A stretch of DNA of 64,000 nt from Bartonella sp. ML69XJBT (GTDB lineage: Bacteria; Pseudomonadota; Alphaproteobacteria; Rhizobiales; Rhizobiaceae), in the NCBI RefSeq assembly GCF_028618515.1, contig NZ_JAQITB010000002.1, forward strand, positions 1-64,000, read 5' to 3'. A model generated the notes under the pieces. It was not told the DNA's origin and made no database searches. It was given only the letters and a program-made list of their open reading frames with translations. Below, one piece after another: positions 7,506 to 17,687 of the stretch. Position 1 is the first letter of the stretch, and each line of letters begins with the position of its first letter. The position numbers were made by a program, and so were the translations under genes.

Positions 7506-8735
7506 ATGTTTTTGAACAGTCTTGATTTACCAGGACGTCCTGAGAATTCCCGTATTGTTGTGGCAATGTCGGGTGGTGTTGATTCATCGGTTGTGGCAGG
7601 CCTTTTGAAAAAGGAAGGCTATGATGTCATTGGGATTACCTTGCAACTTTATGATCATGGTGCAGCAACACATCGGGTGGGGGCATGTTGTGCTGGACAA
7701 GATATTGAGGATGCTCGCCGCGTAGCAGAGACATTGGGTATACCTCATTACGTTCTTGATTATGAAAAGCGTTTTCGTGAAGCGGTCATTGATCCTTTTG
7801 CAGAAAGTTATGCTCATGGTGAGACTCCTGTGCCATGTGTGGCGTGCAATCAGACTGTTAAATTTGCTGATCTCTTAGCAACGGCGCGTCAATTAGGTGC
7901 GGATGCTTTGGCAACGGGGCATTATATTCGCTCGCGTTCCCATGGTGTGCATCGGGCACTTTTTCGCCCTCTCGATAGTGATCGCGATCAGAGCTACTTC
8001 CTCTTTGCAACGACACAAGAGCAGATTGATTATTTGCGTTTTCCGCTAGGTGACCTTCCCAAAGCACGGGTTCGTGAAATAGCGGCAGAAATGGGGTTTG
8101 TTGTTGCCAATAAGCATGATAGTCAGGATATTTGTTTTGTTCCGCAAGGAAAATATTCTGATGTTATCACAAAATTGCGTCCAGAGGCTGCTAATCCTGG
8201 AGTTATTGTGCATATTGATGGACAGGTTTTAGGAAAACATGCGGGAATTGTTCATTATACCGTTGGACAACGCCGTGGTATTGGTGTTGCAACGGGTGAA
8301 GCGCTTTATGTGGTTTATCTCGATGTAGAAAATGCGCGGGTTATTGTTGGCCCACGTGAAATGTTGGAAACACATAAACTCTTTTTGCGTGATGTGAATT
8401 GGCTTGGAGATGAGCCGTTGGATAATTTTCCCTCCGATGGTGTCGAGGTAGCTGTAAAAGTTCGTTCAACCCGTCCTCCGCATCTTGCGCGTTTGCATTA
8501 TCAAGAGGGTGTTTTTTCCGTTGATTTGTTGGAACGTGAGAATGCTGTGGCACCAGGACAAGCTTGTGTTCTTTATGATGGGAAGAGTAATGAAGCGCGT
8601 GTGCTTGGAGGAGGGTTTGTAACTCGTTCAGAACGTGCTGCGGATACTGAAGTGATGTTGAAACGCCTTTTGTGCAATCTGGAAACAAAAACGGCTGTTG
8701 CTTCAGACTTTAAAACAATGGCATCTTGTAAATAA
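7506..8735 (+). CDS. mnmA: tRNA-specific 2-thiouridylase MnmA
   Basis: A 409-residue enzyme that adds sulfur to U34 of tRNA-Lys, -Glu and -Gln. The PP-loop ATP motif [11 protein letters not shown] lies near residue 25. The first catalytic cysteine is in [13 protein letters not shown] near residue 104, and the persulfide cysteine is in [12 protein letters not shown] near residue 200. The C-terminal beta domain is present. Length suits the family. I prefer ATG 7506, giving [13 protein letters not shown] as in relatives. A GTG at 7479 would add nine residues. Confidence 0.95.
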   Translation: MFLNSLDLPGRPENSRIVVAMSGGVDSSVVAGLLKKEGYDVIGITLQLYDHGAATHRVGACCAGQDIEDARRVAETLGIPHYVLDYEKRFREAVIDPFAESYAHGETPVPCVACNQTVKFADLLATARQLGADALATGHYIRSRSHGVHRALFRPLDSDRDQSYFLFATTQEQIDYLRFPLGDLPKARVREIAAEMGFVVANKHDSQDICFVPQGKYSDVITKLRPEAANPGVIVHIDGQVLGKHAGIVHYTVGQRRGIGVATGEALYVVYLDVENARVIVGPREMLETHKLFLRDVNWLGDEPLDNFPSDGVEVAVKVRSTRPPHLARLHYQEGVFSVDLLERENAVAPGQACVLYDGKSNEARVLGGGFVTRSERAADTEVMLKRLLCNLETKTAVASDFKTMASCK

Positions 8736-8782
8736 AAGTAATCTACTTACCGGATATTTTGCTATTTACAGTGGTATTGCTT

Positions 8783-9598
8783 TTAGGAGAGTTTTGCAAA
8801 ATCGCTGAAATGGGCAAGTGCAATACCTGTTGCTGTGGCGACATTAAGGCTGTCAAAACCGTGAGCCATGGGAATGCGTAAGGTTTCTGATTTTTGTAGG
8901 ACATGGGTTGGTAAGCCGTCACCTTCTGTTCCCAAAATAAGAGCTGTCTTTTTTGTTGGTTTTGCTTGCTTTAGAGTGTGGGGTGCAGAGGGGGAAAGCG
9001 AATAGAGATGAAAATCTGCAGCGTTTAGCGTTGCCATAATGTCATCAATATCCGCACCTTGCGTATAGGGCACCTTGAGAGCTGCTCCAGTAGAAACTCT
9101 GATGGATTTGCGGTAGAGTGGATCGCATGAGGTTTTATCAATGATAATACCATGGCTGGCAAAAGCAGCTGCATTGCGAAAAATGGCTCCCATATTATCG
9201 TGATTAGAGATACCACATAAAACCAGAATCAAAGCTTCAGTCGGGAGTTCTTGTAAAAAAAATTGTAATGATGGGAGTGTTGTACGTTTACCAATACCAA
9301 GCACACCACGATGTACATGAAAGCCGGTAATATCATCCATGATTTTTTGATGGACACAATAAATGGGGCATGTTGGCTGTGTTTTTTCTAAAAGGGGCAT
9401 CAGGCTAGGGAGGCGTTCTCTCACTATAAGCAGAGAGAGAGCAGAAAATTCTTTGGAAGCTAGCAATGTCGATAATATAACTTTACCTTCAGCTATAAAT
9501 TGATGTCGTCGTCCAACAAGATCTTTTTCACGGATATTATGATAGTCTCGCAAACGTAGATCATCAGTTTCAGAAATTGTTGTGATATTTAAATGCAT
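8783..9598 (-). CDS. TrmH-family (SpoU) RNA 2'-O-methyltransferase
   Basis: A 271-residue SPOUT methyltransferase. A substrate-binding domain (about 1-100) precedes the trefoil-knot domain. Motif 1 is NHDNMGAIFRNAAAF, with the catalytic arginine. Motif 2 is LILGTEGDGL and motif 3 is IPMAHGFDSLNVATATGI. It methylates ribose in tRNA or rRNA, but the target base cannot be read from sequence. It is convergent with mnmA with only 47 bases between. No strong ribosome binding site is visible before the ATG. Confidence 0.88.
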   Translation of the reverse strand: MHLNITTISETDDLRLRDYHNIREKDLVGRRHQFIAEGKVILSTLLASKEFSALSLLIVRERLPSLMPLLEKTQPTCPIYCVHQKIMDDITGFHVHRGVLGIGKRTTLPSLQFFLQELPTEALILVLCGISNHDNMGAIFRNAAAFASHGIIIDKTSCDPLYRKSIRVSTGAALKVPYTQGADIDDIMATLNAADFHLYSLSPSAPHTLKQAKPTKKTALILGTEGDGLPTHVLQKSETLRIPMAHGFDSLNVATATGIALAHFSDFAKLS

Positions 9599-9709
9599 AG
9601 AGGAGATTTAATATTCTTTTTTCTCAATTGCTAGATGTTTAATATTTGCTTTTGTTTGAAGGGAAGGATAAAAAAAATTTATTATTTTAAAACTTATGAT
9701 AGAATTGTG

Positions 9710-9736
9710 TTGACAAAATACAACCATAGGTATAAT
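9710..9736 (+). promoter_or_regulatory. sigma-70-type promoter of the small RNA
   Basis: TTGACA at 9710-9715 and TATAAT at 9731-9736 both match the consensus perfectly but are 15 bases apart rather than 17. Transcription would begin near 9742. Confidence 0.65.
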
Positions 9737-9741
9737 GTAAG

Positions 9742-9880
9742 AATACCGAGTGCGGTACAATGTAGTTTGTTTTCGTATCGGATGCAGGGTCTTAGGTCCC
9801 CGCTATTTCCTAAGCTCTGCATACCCTTAATCTCTAAGGGAAAAGAATCTGGGTCCCCAATGCTCAGATTCTTTTTTTTT
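9742..9880 (+). ncRNA. probable trans-acting small RNA with UCCCC loops
   Basis: About 139 nt between a strong promoter and a strong terminator. A 5-bp hairpin (TACCG/CGGTA) lies at 9744-9757. Hairpin 1 (9782-9822) pairs ATGCAG with CTGCAT and CTTAGG with CCTAAG. Hairpin 2 (9824-9840) pairs CCCTTA with TAAGGG. The terminator hairpin (9843-9873) pairs AAGAATCTG with CAGATTCTT and runs into nine T's. The sequence GGTCCCC occurs twice (9795-9801 and 9852-9858), with its UCCCC exposed in a loop both times, as expected for a seed that pairs with Shine-Dalgarno sequences. The design resembles Hfq-dependent alphaproteobacterial sRNAs. I cannot assign a named family. Confidence 0.72.
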
Positions 9881-10335
9881 GGGGGGAAGCGTTCTCTTTT
9901 TTGCTCCAGTTGAGGTATGAGGTTGCATTGGAAGGTGACGCGATCTTTTTTATTGTGTGCAATGCTACTGATATATTATGCGTGTTTTGGGGCTCATAGA
10001 AAGATTGATAAAGAGTGCATAAGAGTGATGCGTTTGAGAAAAAACAGGCATTTTTTCGATGATATATTTATGAAGTTACTTAAAAGTTTATGAGATGATA
10101 AAGATAATACCTTTGATTTTTCTCAAAGGAGATTTTTATTTCTTGTTGGAGTCTCTGCGTTACTTTATTTATGGTGTTATATTGTGTAACAGCTTTGGTA
10201 TTGAGATGACAATGATGCGCTGTGAGATTCGTTTATCTTGTAAAATTTCTATGAAGTTGCAGGAGTAATGGTAGTATATCAAGAATGTCACAGGGAGTAG
10301 AGTTTAAAATGCTCTTCCTTATTTTGTAAAGAAGA
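9881..10335. other. spacer between sRNA and CDF gene
   Basis: A run of G's follows the sRNA terminator, then about 440 bases of AT-rich sequence. I see no gene, tRNA or repeat. The promoter of the downstream transporter must lie here. Confidence 0.6.
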
Positions 10336-11256
10336 ATGGGCGTGGTGATGGGTGCCAAAATCAATATACAGAACTTAACCCTATATTCTATCTTCGTTGC
10401 ATGTATCGTTTTCGCTTTGAAATATTGGGCATATCACATCACCGGTTCGGTTGCGCTTTATTCGGATGCATTGGAATCAATCGTCAATATACTTGCATCA
10501 TTGGCGGCGTGGTGGGCGGTTAAAGTGAGTATGAAGCCGGCTGATCACGATCATCCTTTTGGACATCATAAGGCAGAATATTTTTCTGCGATTCTTGAAG
10601 GAATCCTGATCATTATTGCAGCAATTATCATTTTGAGAGAAGCATGGATGGCTCTCTCAACCGTAAAATTATTACAAAAGCCCGGGGTGTGGCTCGTTAT
10701 TCATGTTGTGGCAAGTGTTATAAATTGCATGTGGGGTTGGATTCTCATCCATCAGGGAAAAATTCACCGTTCACCAGCTCTTAAAGCTGATGGAATACAT
10801 TTCATAACAGATGTTTTTACGTCCCTTGCCATTTTAATTGGTTTAGTTGCTGGTTTTTTCAGTGGATGGGGTGTTTTAGATCCAATTTTAGCGATTATTG
10901 TTGCTGTTAATATTCTTTTGCAAGGCTGGAAGGTTATTAACAGTGCTGTTCAGGGTTTAATGGATGTTGGCGTTGAATTGAATGAGACTATGCGGATTCG
11001 TGAGCTTATTTCTGCAAATGCACAGGGAGCACTTGAAGTTCATGATTTGCTTACCCGTGTTGCTGGTAGAGTGACTTTTATAGAATTTCATTTGGTTGTA
11101 CCTGCGGTGATGTCGGTAGGAGAAGCACATCGGATTTGCGATAAAATTGAAGGTGCTCTTCAAGAAGAATTTGATAATGTGCGTATTTCTATTCATGTTG
11201 AGCCTGAGGAAGAGGCTAAGTTGCCTCCGGGTACAACGGTGGTTCCTTTTCTCTAA
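10336..11256 (+). CDS. cation diffusion facilitator (CDF) metal exporter
   Basis: A 306-residue inner-membrane antiporter that exports divalent metals (Zn, Fe, Mn or Co) in exchange for protons. It has six predicted helices. The metal site is formed by YSDALES in helix 2 and KADGIHFITDVFTS in helix 5. A DHDHPFGHHKAEYF motif lies between helices 2 and 3. The cytoplasmic C-terminal domain (about residues 205-300) has the CDF dimer fold. The gene stands alone. The metal cannot be told from sequence. Confidence 0.88.
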   Translation: MGVVMGAKINIQNLTLYSIFVACIVFALKYWAYHITGSVALYSDALESIVNILASLAAWWAVKVSMKPADHDHPFGHHKAEYFSAILEGILIIIAAIIILREAWMALSTVKLLQKPGVWLVIHVVASVINCMWGWILIHQGKIHRSPALKADGIHFITDVFTSLAILIGLVAGFFSGWGVLDPILAIIVAVNILLQGWKVINSAVQGLMDVGVELNETMRIRELISANAQGALEVHDLLTRVAGRVTFIEFHLVVPAVMSVGEAHRICDKIEGALQEEFDNVRISIHVEPEEEAKLPPGTTVVPFL

Positions 11257-11598
11257 AAAGATTTTTTCCAATTCTCTATCGTAGCATGTAACATTATGTT
11301 TTAGGGAGAGTATAAGGCATATTTCTATACCCAAGGTGCTTTTCTGTAGCTGATTTTTTGGCATTGGCCAGATAAAGATAAGGTTGAAGTAAAATATTGA
11401 TGACAAGACTTATCCGATAAGCTGGTGAGGTGGAAGCATATAAGTCGTTGGTAGGTAATTTGGGAGAAACCAATCTGCCCTTTGTTTTATGGTTAAGAAT
11501 TTTTGTTCTGCTAAACGGGGAAAGAGAAAAAATTGTTTTAACCCAAAGATGTCTTTATTGTTTGCTTGTTTTTACAATTTTTAGGGTTTACAAAATGT
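11257..11598. other. convergent spacer
   Basis: This 342-base AT-rich spacer follows the CDF gene and precedes the metallophosphoesterase 3' end. No clear terminator or gene is visible. A 72-residue open frame at 11430-11648 runs into the next gene and looks spurious. Confidence 0.55.
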
Positions 11599-12483
11599 TT
11601 AAAGATTTATTGTTTCACTACAGGCGATTTCGTTTTTTTGATTGGTGAGGCTATAGCGTTGCAATTGGCAGCGCCATTGAGAGCTTTCACCATCAATGGC
11701 AAATAAATTAAATCCTGCGGGTGGTTTTTTATCACCAAAAGCTTGTGATGCGGAGGAAACACCAACAATAGGAATTTTTCCTGTTGCGCCTTGAATGGTC
11801 TTCAATGTGGGAAGATGGGTATGTCCATGAAGAACGAGTTCACAGCCATGATGTTTGATAATGTTTAAAAAACGCTCGATGCCCCATAGTTTCTTATGCC
11901 AAAAGGTGGCGTGATGAAAGGGGGGATGATGGATAATGACAACACGAAAAAGTTTGCGTGTTGCAGCTTCATTTAAAAGTTGCGATAAAGCTTGTGCTTG
12001 CTTTTTGCCAAAATAACCAAAAGCTTGAAAAGGTGGTGTCGCAATGGCTGAGGAAGCACTGATAATAGCGACGTTCTTGCGAATACGCATATAAGGAAAA
12101 GCCTTTTTTTGAAGGGTATCACCTTCGATCCAAGGTTTGAAAAGGGTACAGGCTTTTTGAAATGCTCCACGGACATAGGCATCATGATTGCCAAATGTTA
12201 AGGAAATATTTTGAGGCTCTCCTTGGTTCAATAACCAATGACGCGCTTGTTCAAATTCTTTATCAAGAGCAAGATTAACAAGATCACCAGAGATGACAAG
12301 ATGATCAGGATTTGTCTTTTTCAAGTGATCCATTAAAATGTCTAGGACATTTGTTGCCATTTGGTTCTTACGCTTTTTTTGCCAATTCAGATAGCCCGTA
12401 AGACGCTTTCCACAGAGTTCAAAGAAAGAAGGTTGCGGCAAAGGTGCAAGATGCACATCTGATATATGAGCAAGATAAAACAT
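11599..12483 (-). CDS. calcineurin-like metallophosphoesterase
   Basis: A 294-residue hydrolase with the dinuclear-metal motifs in order: DVH (ISDVHLAP), GDLVN, GNHD, HHPP and the terminal GHTH. These enzymes split phosphomonoesters or phosphodiesters such as cyclic nucleotides or lipid intermediates. The substrate is unknown here. I start at MFYLAHISDVHL (12483), which puts the first motif where the family has it. The ATG at 12495 adds four residues. Neither has a clear ribosome binding site. Confidence 0.87.
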   Translation of the reverse strand: MFYLAHISDVHLAPLPQPSFFELCGKRLTGYLNWQKKRKNQMATNVLDILMDHLKKTNPDHLVISGDLVNLALDKEFEQARHWLLNQGEPQNISLTFGNHDAYVRGAFQKACTLFKPWIEGDTLQKKAFPYMRIRKNVAIISASSAIATPPFQAFGYFGKKQAQALSQLLNEAATRKLFRVVIIHHPPFHHATFWHKKLWGIERFLNIIKHHGCELVLHGHTHLPTLKTIQGATGKIPIVGVSSASQAFGDKKPPAGFNLFAIDGESSQWRCQLQRYSLTNQKNEIACSETINL

Positions 12484-12786
12484 AGACGTTAGCATAGCGT
12501 TGAAAATGATTTAGGCAATAAAATAGGAAAAAAAAGAGAGGAGGACAAGCTGGTGCATTTCCGAGGTAAAAAAGGTTTGTAAAATGAAAGAACAATTTCT
12601 CAACAAGAGGAAGAAAAGCTTTTGAGAAAGCTATGCTTTATTGTTTTTTTACATTATAAAAGATGACTTGGATTCTCAAGGTTTTTAAATGACTTGAGAT
12701 CATAAGCTTTTAAAAGTAACAAATAAGTGAATGCTGTGATAAGAATCAGAGGCATTATAAAATCATAACAGGAATTTTTGGACTTT
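12484..12786. other. spacer with one inverted repeat
   Basis: TCTCAAG (12674-12680) and CTTGAGA (12693-12699) form a 7-bp stem with a 12-base loop. No T-run follows on the minus strand, so it is at best a weak terminator for the operon that ends at 12787. I see no gene. Confidence 0.4.
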
Positions 12787-14883
12787 TTAACGGCTTTCAC
12801 GATACCACATGCTGTTTAACAGGATAAGACAGATAAGCAGTGCAAAGAAACCAGAAAAGATCGACAAATGGAAACTCTTGATTAAACGGGTCTCTGTTGC
12901 TTCTTTTAGTACAATTGAATGAGCAGATGAGGATGTTGTACCGGTTTGTGACCGAATCAGCTTTATAGGAGGAAGATGAATACCTTCTTTTTCCTTGTCG
13001 TGTAAACGTGCGATGTATCCGCCAGTATGTTTACTGATGGGAGCGAGTTTTTCTTTTGTTGAAATGACATCAAGTAATTCGAGATTATCAAGTACAGTTA
13101 CAAAAGAGAGAGTTGTTAAGTCGCCATTTTTGATGGTAAAAACTCCTGTTTCATCAATATCTATTGTTGCAGCAAAGATCCCTTCTTGCTCTTTTGTAAG
13201 GGTGATATTTTCTTTTTTTCCAGAGGGAAAAGTTATTTCGGCTGGTTCTGGGTGATCTTTGAGTGTTTGGCGATAGATGGTTAAACGATGATGGTTGCTG
13301 GTAGCAGTTAATTTTTCCTCTTCAAGTTCTGGCTCTTTCATAAGCCAATGGGCAATTCGGCGATAGAGAGCTGCATAGGGTCCTCCACCTTCGAAACCTC
13401 TTGCCCAAAGCCAACTTTCATCAGAAAGCAACATGCCCACACGCCCCTGACCAACATGGGAAAGAAGTAAAAGAGGTTGTTCATCTGCTCCTTTCATCAG
13501 AGCAATGCCTTTGTGTGTGTTTTGAATAGCAATTTGTCGTAGCCACCGTCCCCATTGAGAGGCTGGAAAGTTAAGTGTTGCAAGGTTTTTTGTGACAGGA
13601 TGGCGTTCACCTTCTTTGGTTAACTTTGGGCGAAAAGGCTTTTGAAGAATAGTACCATTGGGTAACGCGGGGAGGATGCTTATTAAAGGTGTTTTCGCAA
13701 GCGAGTTTTGTTGCGTAAACTCAGGTCCTGTTACCATTAGCAACGCACCACCCTGTTGTACATATTGCGCGATATAATCATAATAGATTAACGGGAGAAC
13801 ACTAGAGTGTTGATAGCCATCAAGAATGATGAGATCAAAATTGTTGATCTCTTCAACAAAGAGCTTTTTGGTAGGAAAAACAACAAGTGATAATTGGCTT
13901 AAGGGTGTGTTATCTGCTTTGTTGGGAGGACGCAAAATGGTAAAATGAACAAGATCAATATTGGAGTCCCCTTTTAAAAGATCACGCCATGTTCTCTCAC
14001 CATTATAAGGTGCACCTGAAATAAGAAGGACACGCAAATTTTCTCTAATCCCTTCAATAATCGCTATGGCGCGGTTGTTTTCAGAGCTTAATTCGCCTTT
14101 GTATGTCTCTGTGGTAACTTGGATGATATTTTTTTCAGCATGGGGAAGGGTTATTTCCGTTTGAAAAATACTGCCGGGGGTTACAGAATAATGACCAACT
14201 TCTTGTCCATTGATGCTTACAGTAATATCTGCTTGCTTTGGAAGAGATTGTTGGGTTTGCCCCTTATCTTCTACTAAGATAGAGAGTATTTGTGGTTTAT
14301 TGATAAGGGCAAAGCGAGGAGGAGAAATAATTTTGACTTGGCGGTCAAACTCACTGGACCTTCCTGTGATGAGGGCATTGAGTGGTGCTTGATGGTGAAG
14401 CTCTATAATATCAGGAATGTCATGGACTTGTCCATCGGTGATAAAAATTGTTCCTGCATAACGAGATGGTGGGATATCAGATATGGACTGTGTTAAAGCC
14501 TGAAACAAATTTGTTGAGGGTGCATATTGGTTATCAGCAAGTCTTCCAACTTCAATAAAGCGTGGTTCAAATTGCGGGTAATGTGCCAATGCTTTTGTAA
14601 GTTGTCTACGTGCTTCATCACTGTCGTTTGTACGTGTGCCAAATGTTTGGCTTTTGCTGCGATCAATGACAATGCCTATCGTACTTTTCAGTGGTTCGCG
14701 CTGCTCTTTGATGATCATGGGATTGAGTAAAGTAAGGAGGAGCACGATCAATGCTATAAGGCGTAATAAAGAGCCTTGACGTTGTTGAATGAGGCTAATA
14801 ATGACAAAAAGGGTGGATATTCCTCCTAAGAAGAGAATCCAAGAGAGAGGCAAAAAAGGCTGAAAAGTAAAGAATGGGGTCAT
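12787..14883 (-). CDS. large membrane protein with VWA-like and GATase-like regions (last gene of MoxR operon)
   Basis: A 698-residue protein with two N-terminal membrane helices (about 12-30 and 38-56) and one near the C-terminus (about 670-690). Between them lies a region beginning STIGIVIDRSKSQ that looks like a von Willebrand A domain. A stretch with a glutamine-amidotransferase-like fold follows (about 280-520). The mainly periplasmic middle contains FITDGQVHD. Its start overlaps the upstream gene by four bases (ATGA), so the two are translationally coupled. The function is unknown. The operon context suggests MoxR-assisted assembly or quality control of an envelope complex. Confidence 0.75.
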   Translation of the reverse strand: MTPFFTFQPFLPLSWILFLGGISTLFVIISLIQQRQGSLLRLIALIVLLLTLLNPMIIKEQREPLKSTIGIVIDRSKSQTFGTRTNDSDEARRQLTKALAHYPQFEPRFIEVGRLADNQYAPSTNLFQALTQSISDIPPSRYAGTIFITDGQVHDIPDIIELHHQAPLNALITGRSSEFDRQVKIISPPRFALINKPQILSILVEDKGQTQQSLPKQADITVSINGQEVGHYSVTPGSIFQTEITLPHAEKNIIQVTTETYKGELSSENNRAIAIIEGIRENLRVLLISGAPYNGERTWRDLLKGDSNIDLVHFTILRPPNKADNTPLSQLSLVVFPTKKLFVEEINNFDLIILDGYQHSSVLPLIYYDYIAQYVQQGGALLMVTGPEFTQQNSLAKTPLISILPALPNGTILQKPFRPKLTKEGERHPVTKNLATLNFPASQWGRWLRQIAIQNTHKGIALMKGADEQPLLLLSHVGQGRVGMLLSDESWLWARGFEGGGPYAALYRRIAHWLMKEPELEEEKLTATSNHHRLTIYRQTLKDHPEPAEITFPSGKKENITLTKEQEGIFAATIDIDETGVFTIKNGDLTTLSFVTVLDNLELLDVISTKEKLAPISKHTGGYIARLHDKEKEGIHLPPIKLIRSQTGTTSSSAHSIVLKEATETRLIKSFHLSIFSGFFALLICLILLNSMWYRESR

Positions 14884-17687
14884 TGCCTTCTTTCCCTTTT
14901 AAAGCGTTCTAAAAGTGCTGGAACATGCACTTGGTCTGCTTTATAGTTTCCTGTAAGCACATAGAGAACTATATTTAATCCTGCACGAAAAGCCCATAGA
15001 CGTTGCATCGGATCATTGGGAACAAGTGGATATTTCCACATGCCTTTTTCGTCTAGTGCCCAAGCACCAGCAAAGTTATTTCCAGTAATCAGGAGAGAAC
15101 TGACATTATCACCCAAGCTGAAAAGACTTTCGTTTTTTTTATTGGTTGAGGATGATGTTTCAACCCACAAAGGTGAACCACGGTAGAGACCTGGAAAGTC
15201 TGGCATAATATAAAAAGAACGAGCAATCACATGATCTGTTGATGCTGGTTCAATGGCTGGGATATTTAATCCCTTTAAAATGCTTCTTAATCTTTGTGTG
15301 GCTGGGGTGGCGGTGTCTTCAAGAGTGAGGCTGGTGGTTATTTGATCGCGTGTGTCAAATAAAATTGTGCCTCCATGTTTCATAAAGCGATTTATTTTTT
15401 CAAGACTCTTTTGTGTTGGTAGAGGACTGTTTGCATCAAGGGGCCAATAAATGAGAGGATAGAAGGCAAGTTCGTCTTTCTCAAGATCAAGTGCTACCAC
15501 AGAGCTTGGTGCGAGCATTGTCCGCTCTGCGATGAATCGGCTTAAGGCTTCTAGACCACTTTTACTCGTTGCATCAATTTCATGATTATTTGTTATAATG
15601 TAAGCAAGATGTGTTGCACCTGCTGCTTGTACTATGCTTTCCGTATGGCTTTCTGTGTTTTGTGCATGAACGATTGGAGTCTGTGAAAAGAAGATCATGA
15701 GACCTATTGTGAAGGGGAGAAAAAGCAGCATATTGTTTCGTCTGTTGAGAAAAAAATTGCCTCCTATCCATAAAGTTAAAAAACTATCCAAGGCGAAGAG
15801 TAACATGGCTAATGCTAAAAGTGGGCCAATAAGATGTTGTTCTTTTGTGTCGTAAGATAAAAGATTTTTGCTTAAAGAAGGTGATGGAGATTGTTTTATC
15901 AAGTGTGATGAAGGATTTAACACATTGAGTGCATAAAAATTATTTTTGACACCATAGAGTCCGGGGGGAGTACGATAGGAAGGAAGGGGTGGATATTTGG
16001 CATTAAGAACCAGTGGAACAACATGAGAGGGGGGCGTTTGTAATTGTCCATCAGCAGTTATTGTTCGCCACGGATTTTGTATGGTTGTTTGTGTTGTTAT
16101 GTGTGTTGGATTTGTGTTTGCATAAGCACTCAATGTGATTAGTTTTTGCAACATTTGTGCAAAAAAGCCAGAAAGAGGAAGATTGGACCATGTGGGATCA
16201 GGGGCAATGTGGATAAGAATGAGTGTTCCTTTACCACGTCCTGATGCTGTAATAAGGGGTGTTCCATCAGAAAGAGCGAGCCATGTCTTGTCAAAAAGAT
16301 CGGGGCTTGGTTCTGCTAGGATTTGGCGTGAGACCGTAATATCTTCTGGAAAGGGAAGATCAGAGAATAGGCTATTTTTTGCAAATGGCGCAAGTTTTTG
16401 CGGTTTCGTCCAAGACATAATACTACCAAGCAAACGTTTACCAGGGCGTAAAGATACTGGAAGGAGGCTATCATAGTGTTCTGCGCTACTCAGATTTTCT
16501 CCCGCAAAGCGGATAAGTGTTCCTCCTTTATTGACGAAGTCAGACAGCTTTTTTTCTGCCTCTTCTGACATGTTTACAATATCACCCATAATGAAAACAG
16601 AAGGATTTTGTTTCAGTAAGTGGTCAATATCCGTTGAAAGTTCTCTTCCACCAGCTGTTATAAGCTGTGTATGATCCTGGAGTGCTTTGATAATATAATA
16701 AAATGGAGAGAGTAACGGTTGTACCATTTCATTGGTATTTGATGAGAGAAGAGCAACACGGCTTACTCTCTTATGGCTGTCCACTAAGAAGGTCGCAGCT
16801 GCATGGGCTTGGTTGCTCACCTTTATCCAAGCAATGTCATTACGCAGTTCAAGTGGTATGCTAAAAGGAACAAAGGTGGTGGTTTTTCCCTCAAGAAAGT
16901 TTGCTTTAAATTGGCCAAGCAATTGATTGTTTGAATCGTAAAGTTCTAGTGTAGTGGGAGATTTACCGTGTGTTGTTGCACGGATAATGCGTGCGACCAT
17001 GTTTCCGTTGTCATTTTCTATGGCCGTTATGCCAAATAAATCGGAAATATCGGCTAAATACCATAAGAGTGTTTCAGGTTTTAATTGTTCAATGAGAGCA
17101 AAAGTTTGATCGTCTTCCCTTGTTTGTAATCCATCACTGAAGTAAGCAATATCAAGGGGTTTTCCTTTATTTATTGCAATCAGTTTTTGTAGTGCATGCA
17201 CACGATTGACGGGCCAAGGGCGGGGTTGCAAATGCATTAAATGTTGTTTTACAACTTTTGCAGGAAGAGGACCTTTATTGGAGTCATGATTTTCAGCGGT
17301 GGCAAGAAAATAAATGTCTTTTTGCTGTTTTTCTGCTTGTGCAAGGAGATTTTGAGCAAGAGAGATGCGTTTTTTCCATTCTTTTGCAGAGGCCCATCCA
17401 TTATCGATAATGAGTGCAAGGGGCTGTGATCTGGATAGTATAATTGGCTTTTGATTCCAAATGGGGCGCGCTAAAGCGATGATAATCAGTGCGGCTATGG
17501 TTAGTCGTAGTAACAATAACCACCAAGGTGTGTGGCTTGCTTTTTCCTGCTGATTAATTGATTTTGGTAGAAAACGTAAAGGAGGAAAGGGTTCTTTACG
17601 CGGTGAGGGAGGTGTTATGCGTAACAACCACCAAATGATGGGCAGGGATAAAAGTCCAAGTAACAGCAGGGGAGCAGCAAAACTCAA
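14880..17687 (-). CDS. BatA/DUF4159 fusion membrane protein
   Basis: A 935-residue protein. The N-terminus is a BatA-type segment with two helices (about residues 5-22 and 58-78). A long VWA-like and amidotransferase-like extracytoplasmic region follows. Two central helices lie at about 630-690, and a C-terminal DUF4159 domain covers about 700-930, with TILFDTRDQ. Its start overlaps the DUF58 gene by four bases and its end overlaps the next gene by four. In Rhizobiales this protein follows MoxR and DUF58 genes. BatA-like proteins were named for aerotolerance in Bacteroides, but no biochemical role is established for this form. Confidence 0.82.
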   Translation of the reverse strand: MSFAAPLLLLGLLSLPIIWWLLRITPPSPRKEPFPPLRFLPKSINQQEKASHTPWWLLLLRLTIAALIIIALARPIWNQKPIILSRSQPLALIIDNGWASAKEWKKRISLAQNLLAQAEKQQKDIYFLATAENHDSNKGPLPAKVVKQHLMHLQPRPWPVNRVHALQKLIAINKGKPLDIAYFSDGLQTREDDQTFALIEQLKPETLLWYLADISDLFGITAIENDNGNMVARIIRATTHGKSPTTLELYDSNNQLLGQFKANFLEGKTTTFVPFSIPLELRNDIAWIKVSNQAHAAATFLVDSHKRVSRVALLSSNTNEMVQPLLSPFYYIIKALQDHTQLITAGGRELSTDIDHLLKQNPSVFIMGDIVNMSEEAEKKLSDFVNKGGTLIRFAGENLSSAEHYDSLLPVSLRPGKRLLGSIMSWTKPQKLAPFAKNSLFSDLPFPEDITVSRQILAEPSPDLFDKTWLALSDGTPLITASGRGKGTLILIHIAPDPTWSNLPLSGFFAQMLQKLITLSAYANTNPTHITTQTTIQNPWRTITADGQLQTPPSHVVPLVLNAKYPPLPSYRTPPGLYGVKNNFYALNVLNPSSHLIKQSPSPSLSKNLLSYDTKEQHLIGPLLALAMLLFALDSFLTLWIGGNFFLNRRNNMLLFLPFTIGLMIFFSQTPIVHAQNTESHTESIVQAAGATHLAYIITNNHEIDATSKSGLEALSRFIAERTMLAPSSVVALDLEKDELAFYPLIYWPLDANSPLPTQKSLEKINRFMKHGGTILFDTRDQITTSLTLEDTATPATQRLRSILKGLNIPAIEPASTDHVIARSFYIMPDFPGLYRGSPLWVETSSSTNKKNESLFSLGDNVSSLLITGNNFAGAWALDEKGMWKYPLVPNDPMQRLWAFRAGLNIVLYVLTGNYKADQVHVPALLERFKRERRQ

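Noticed and set aside
9635-9913. 92-residue open frame across the small RNA
   Set aside because: It runs through the promoter, hairpins and terminator of the sRNA and has no family-like sequence or ribosome binding site.
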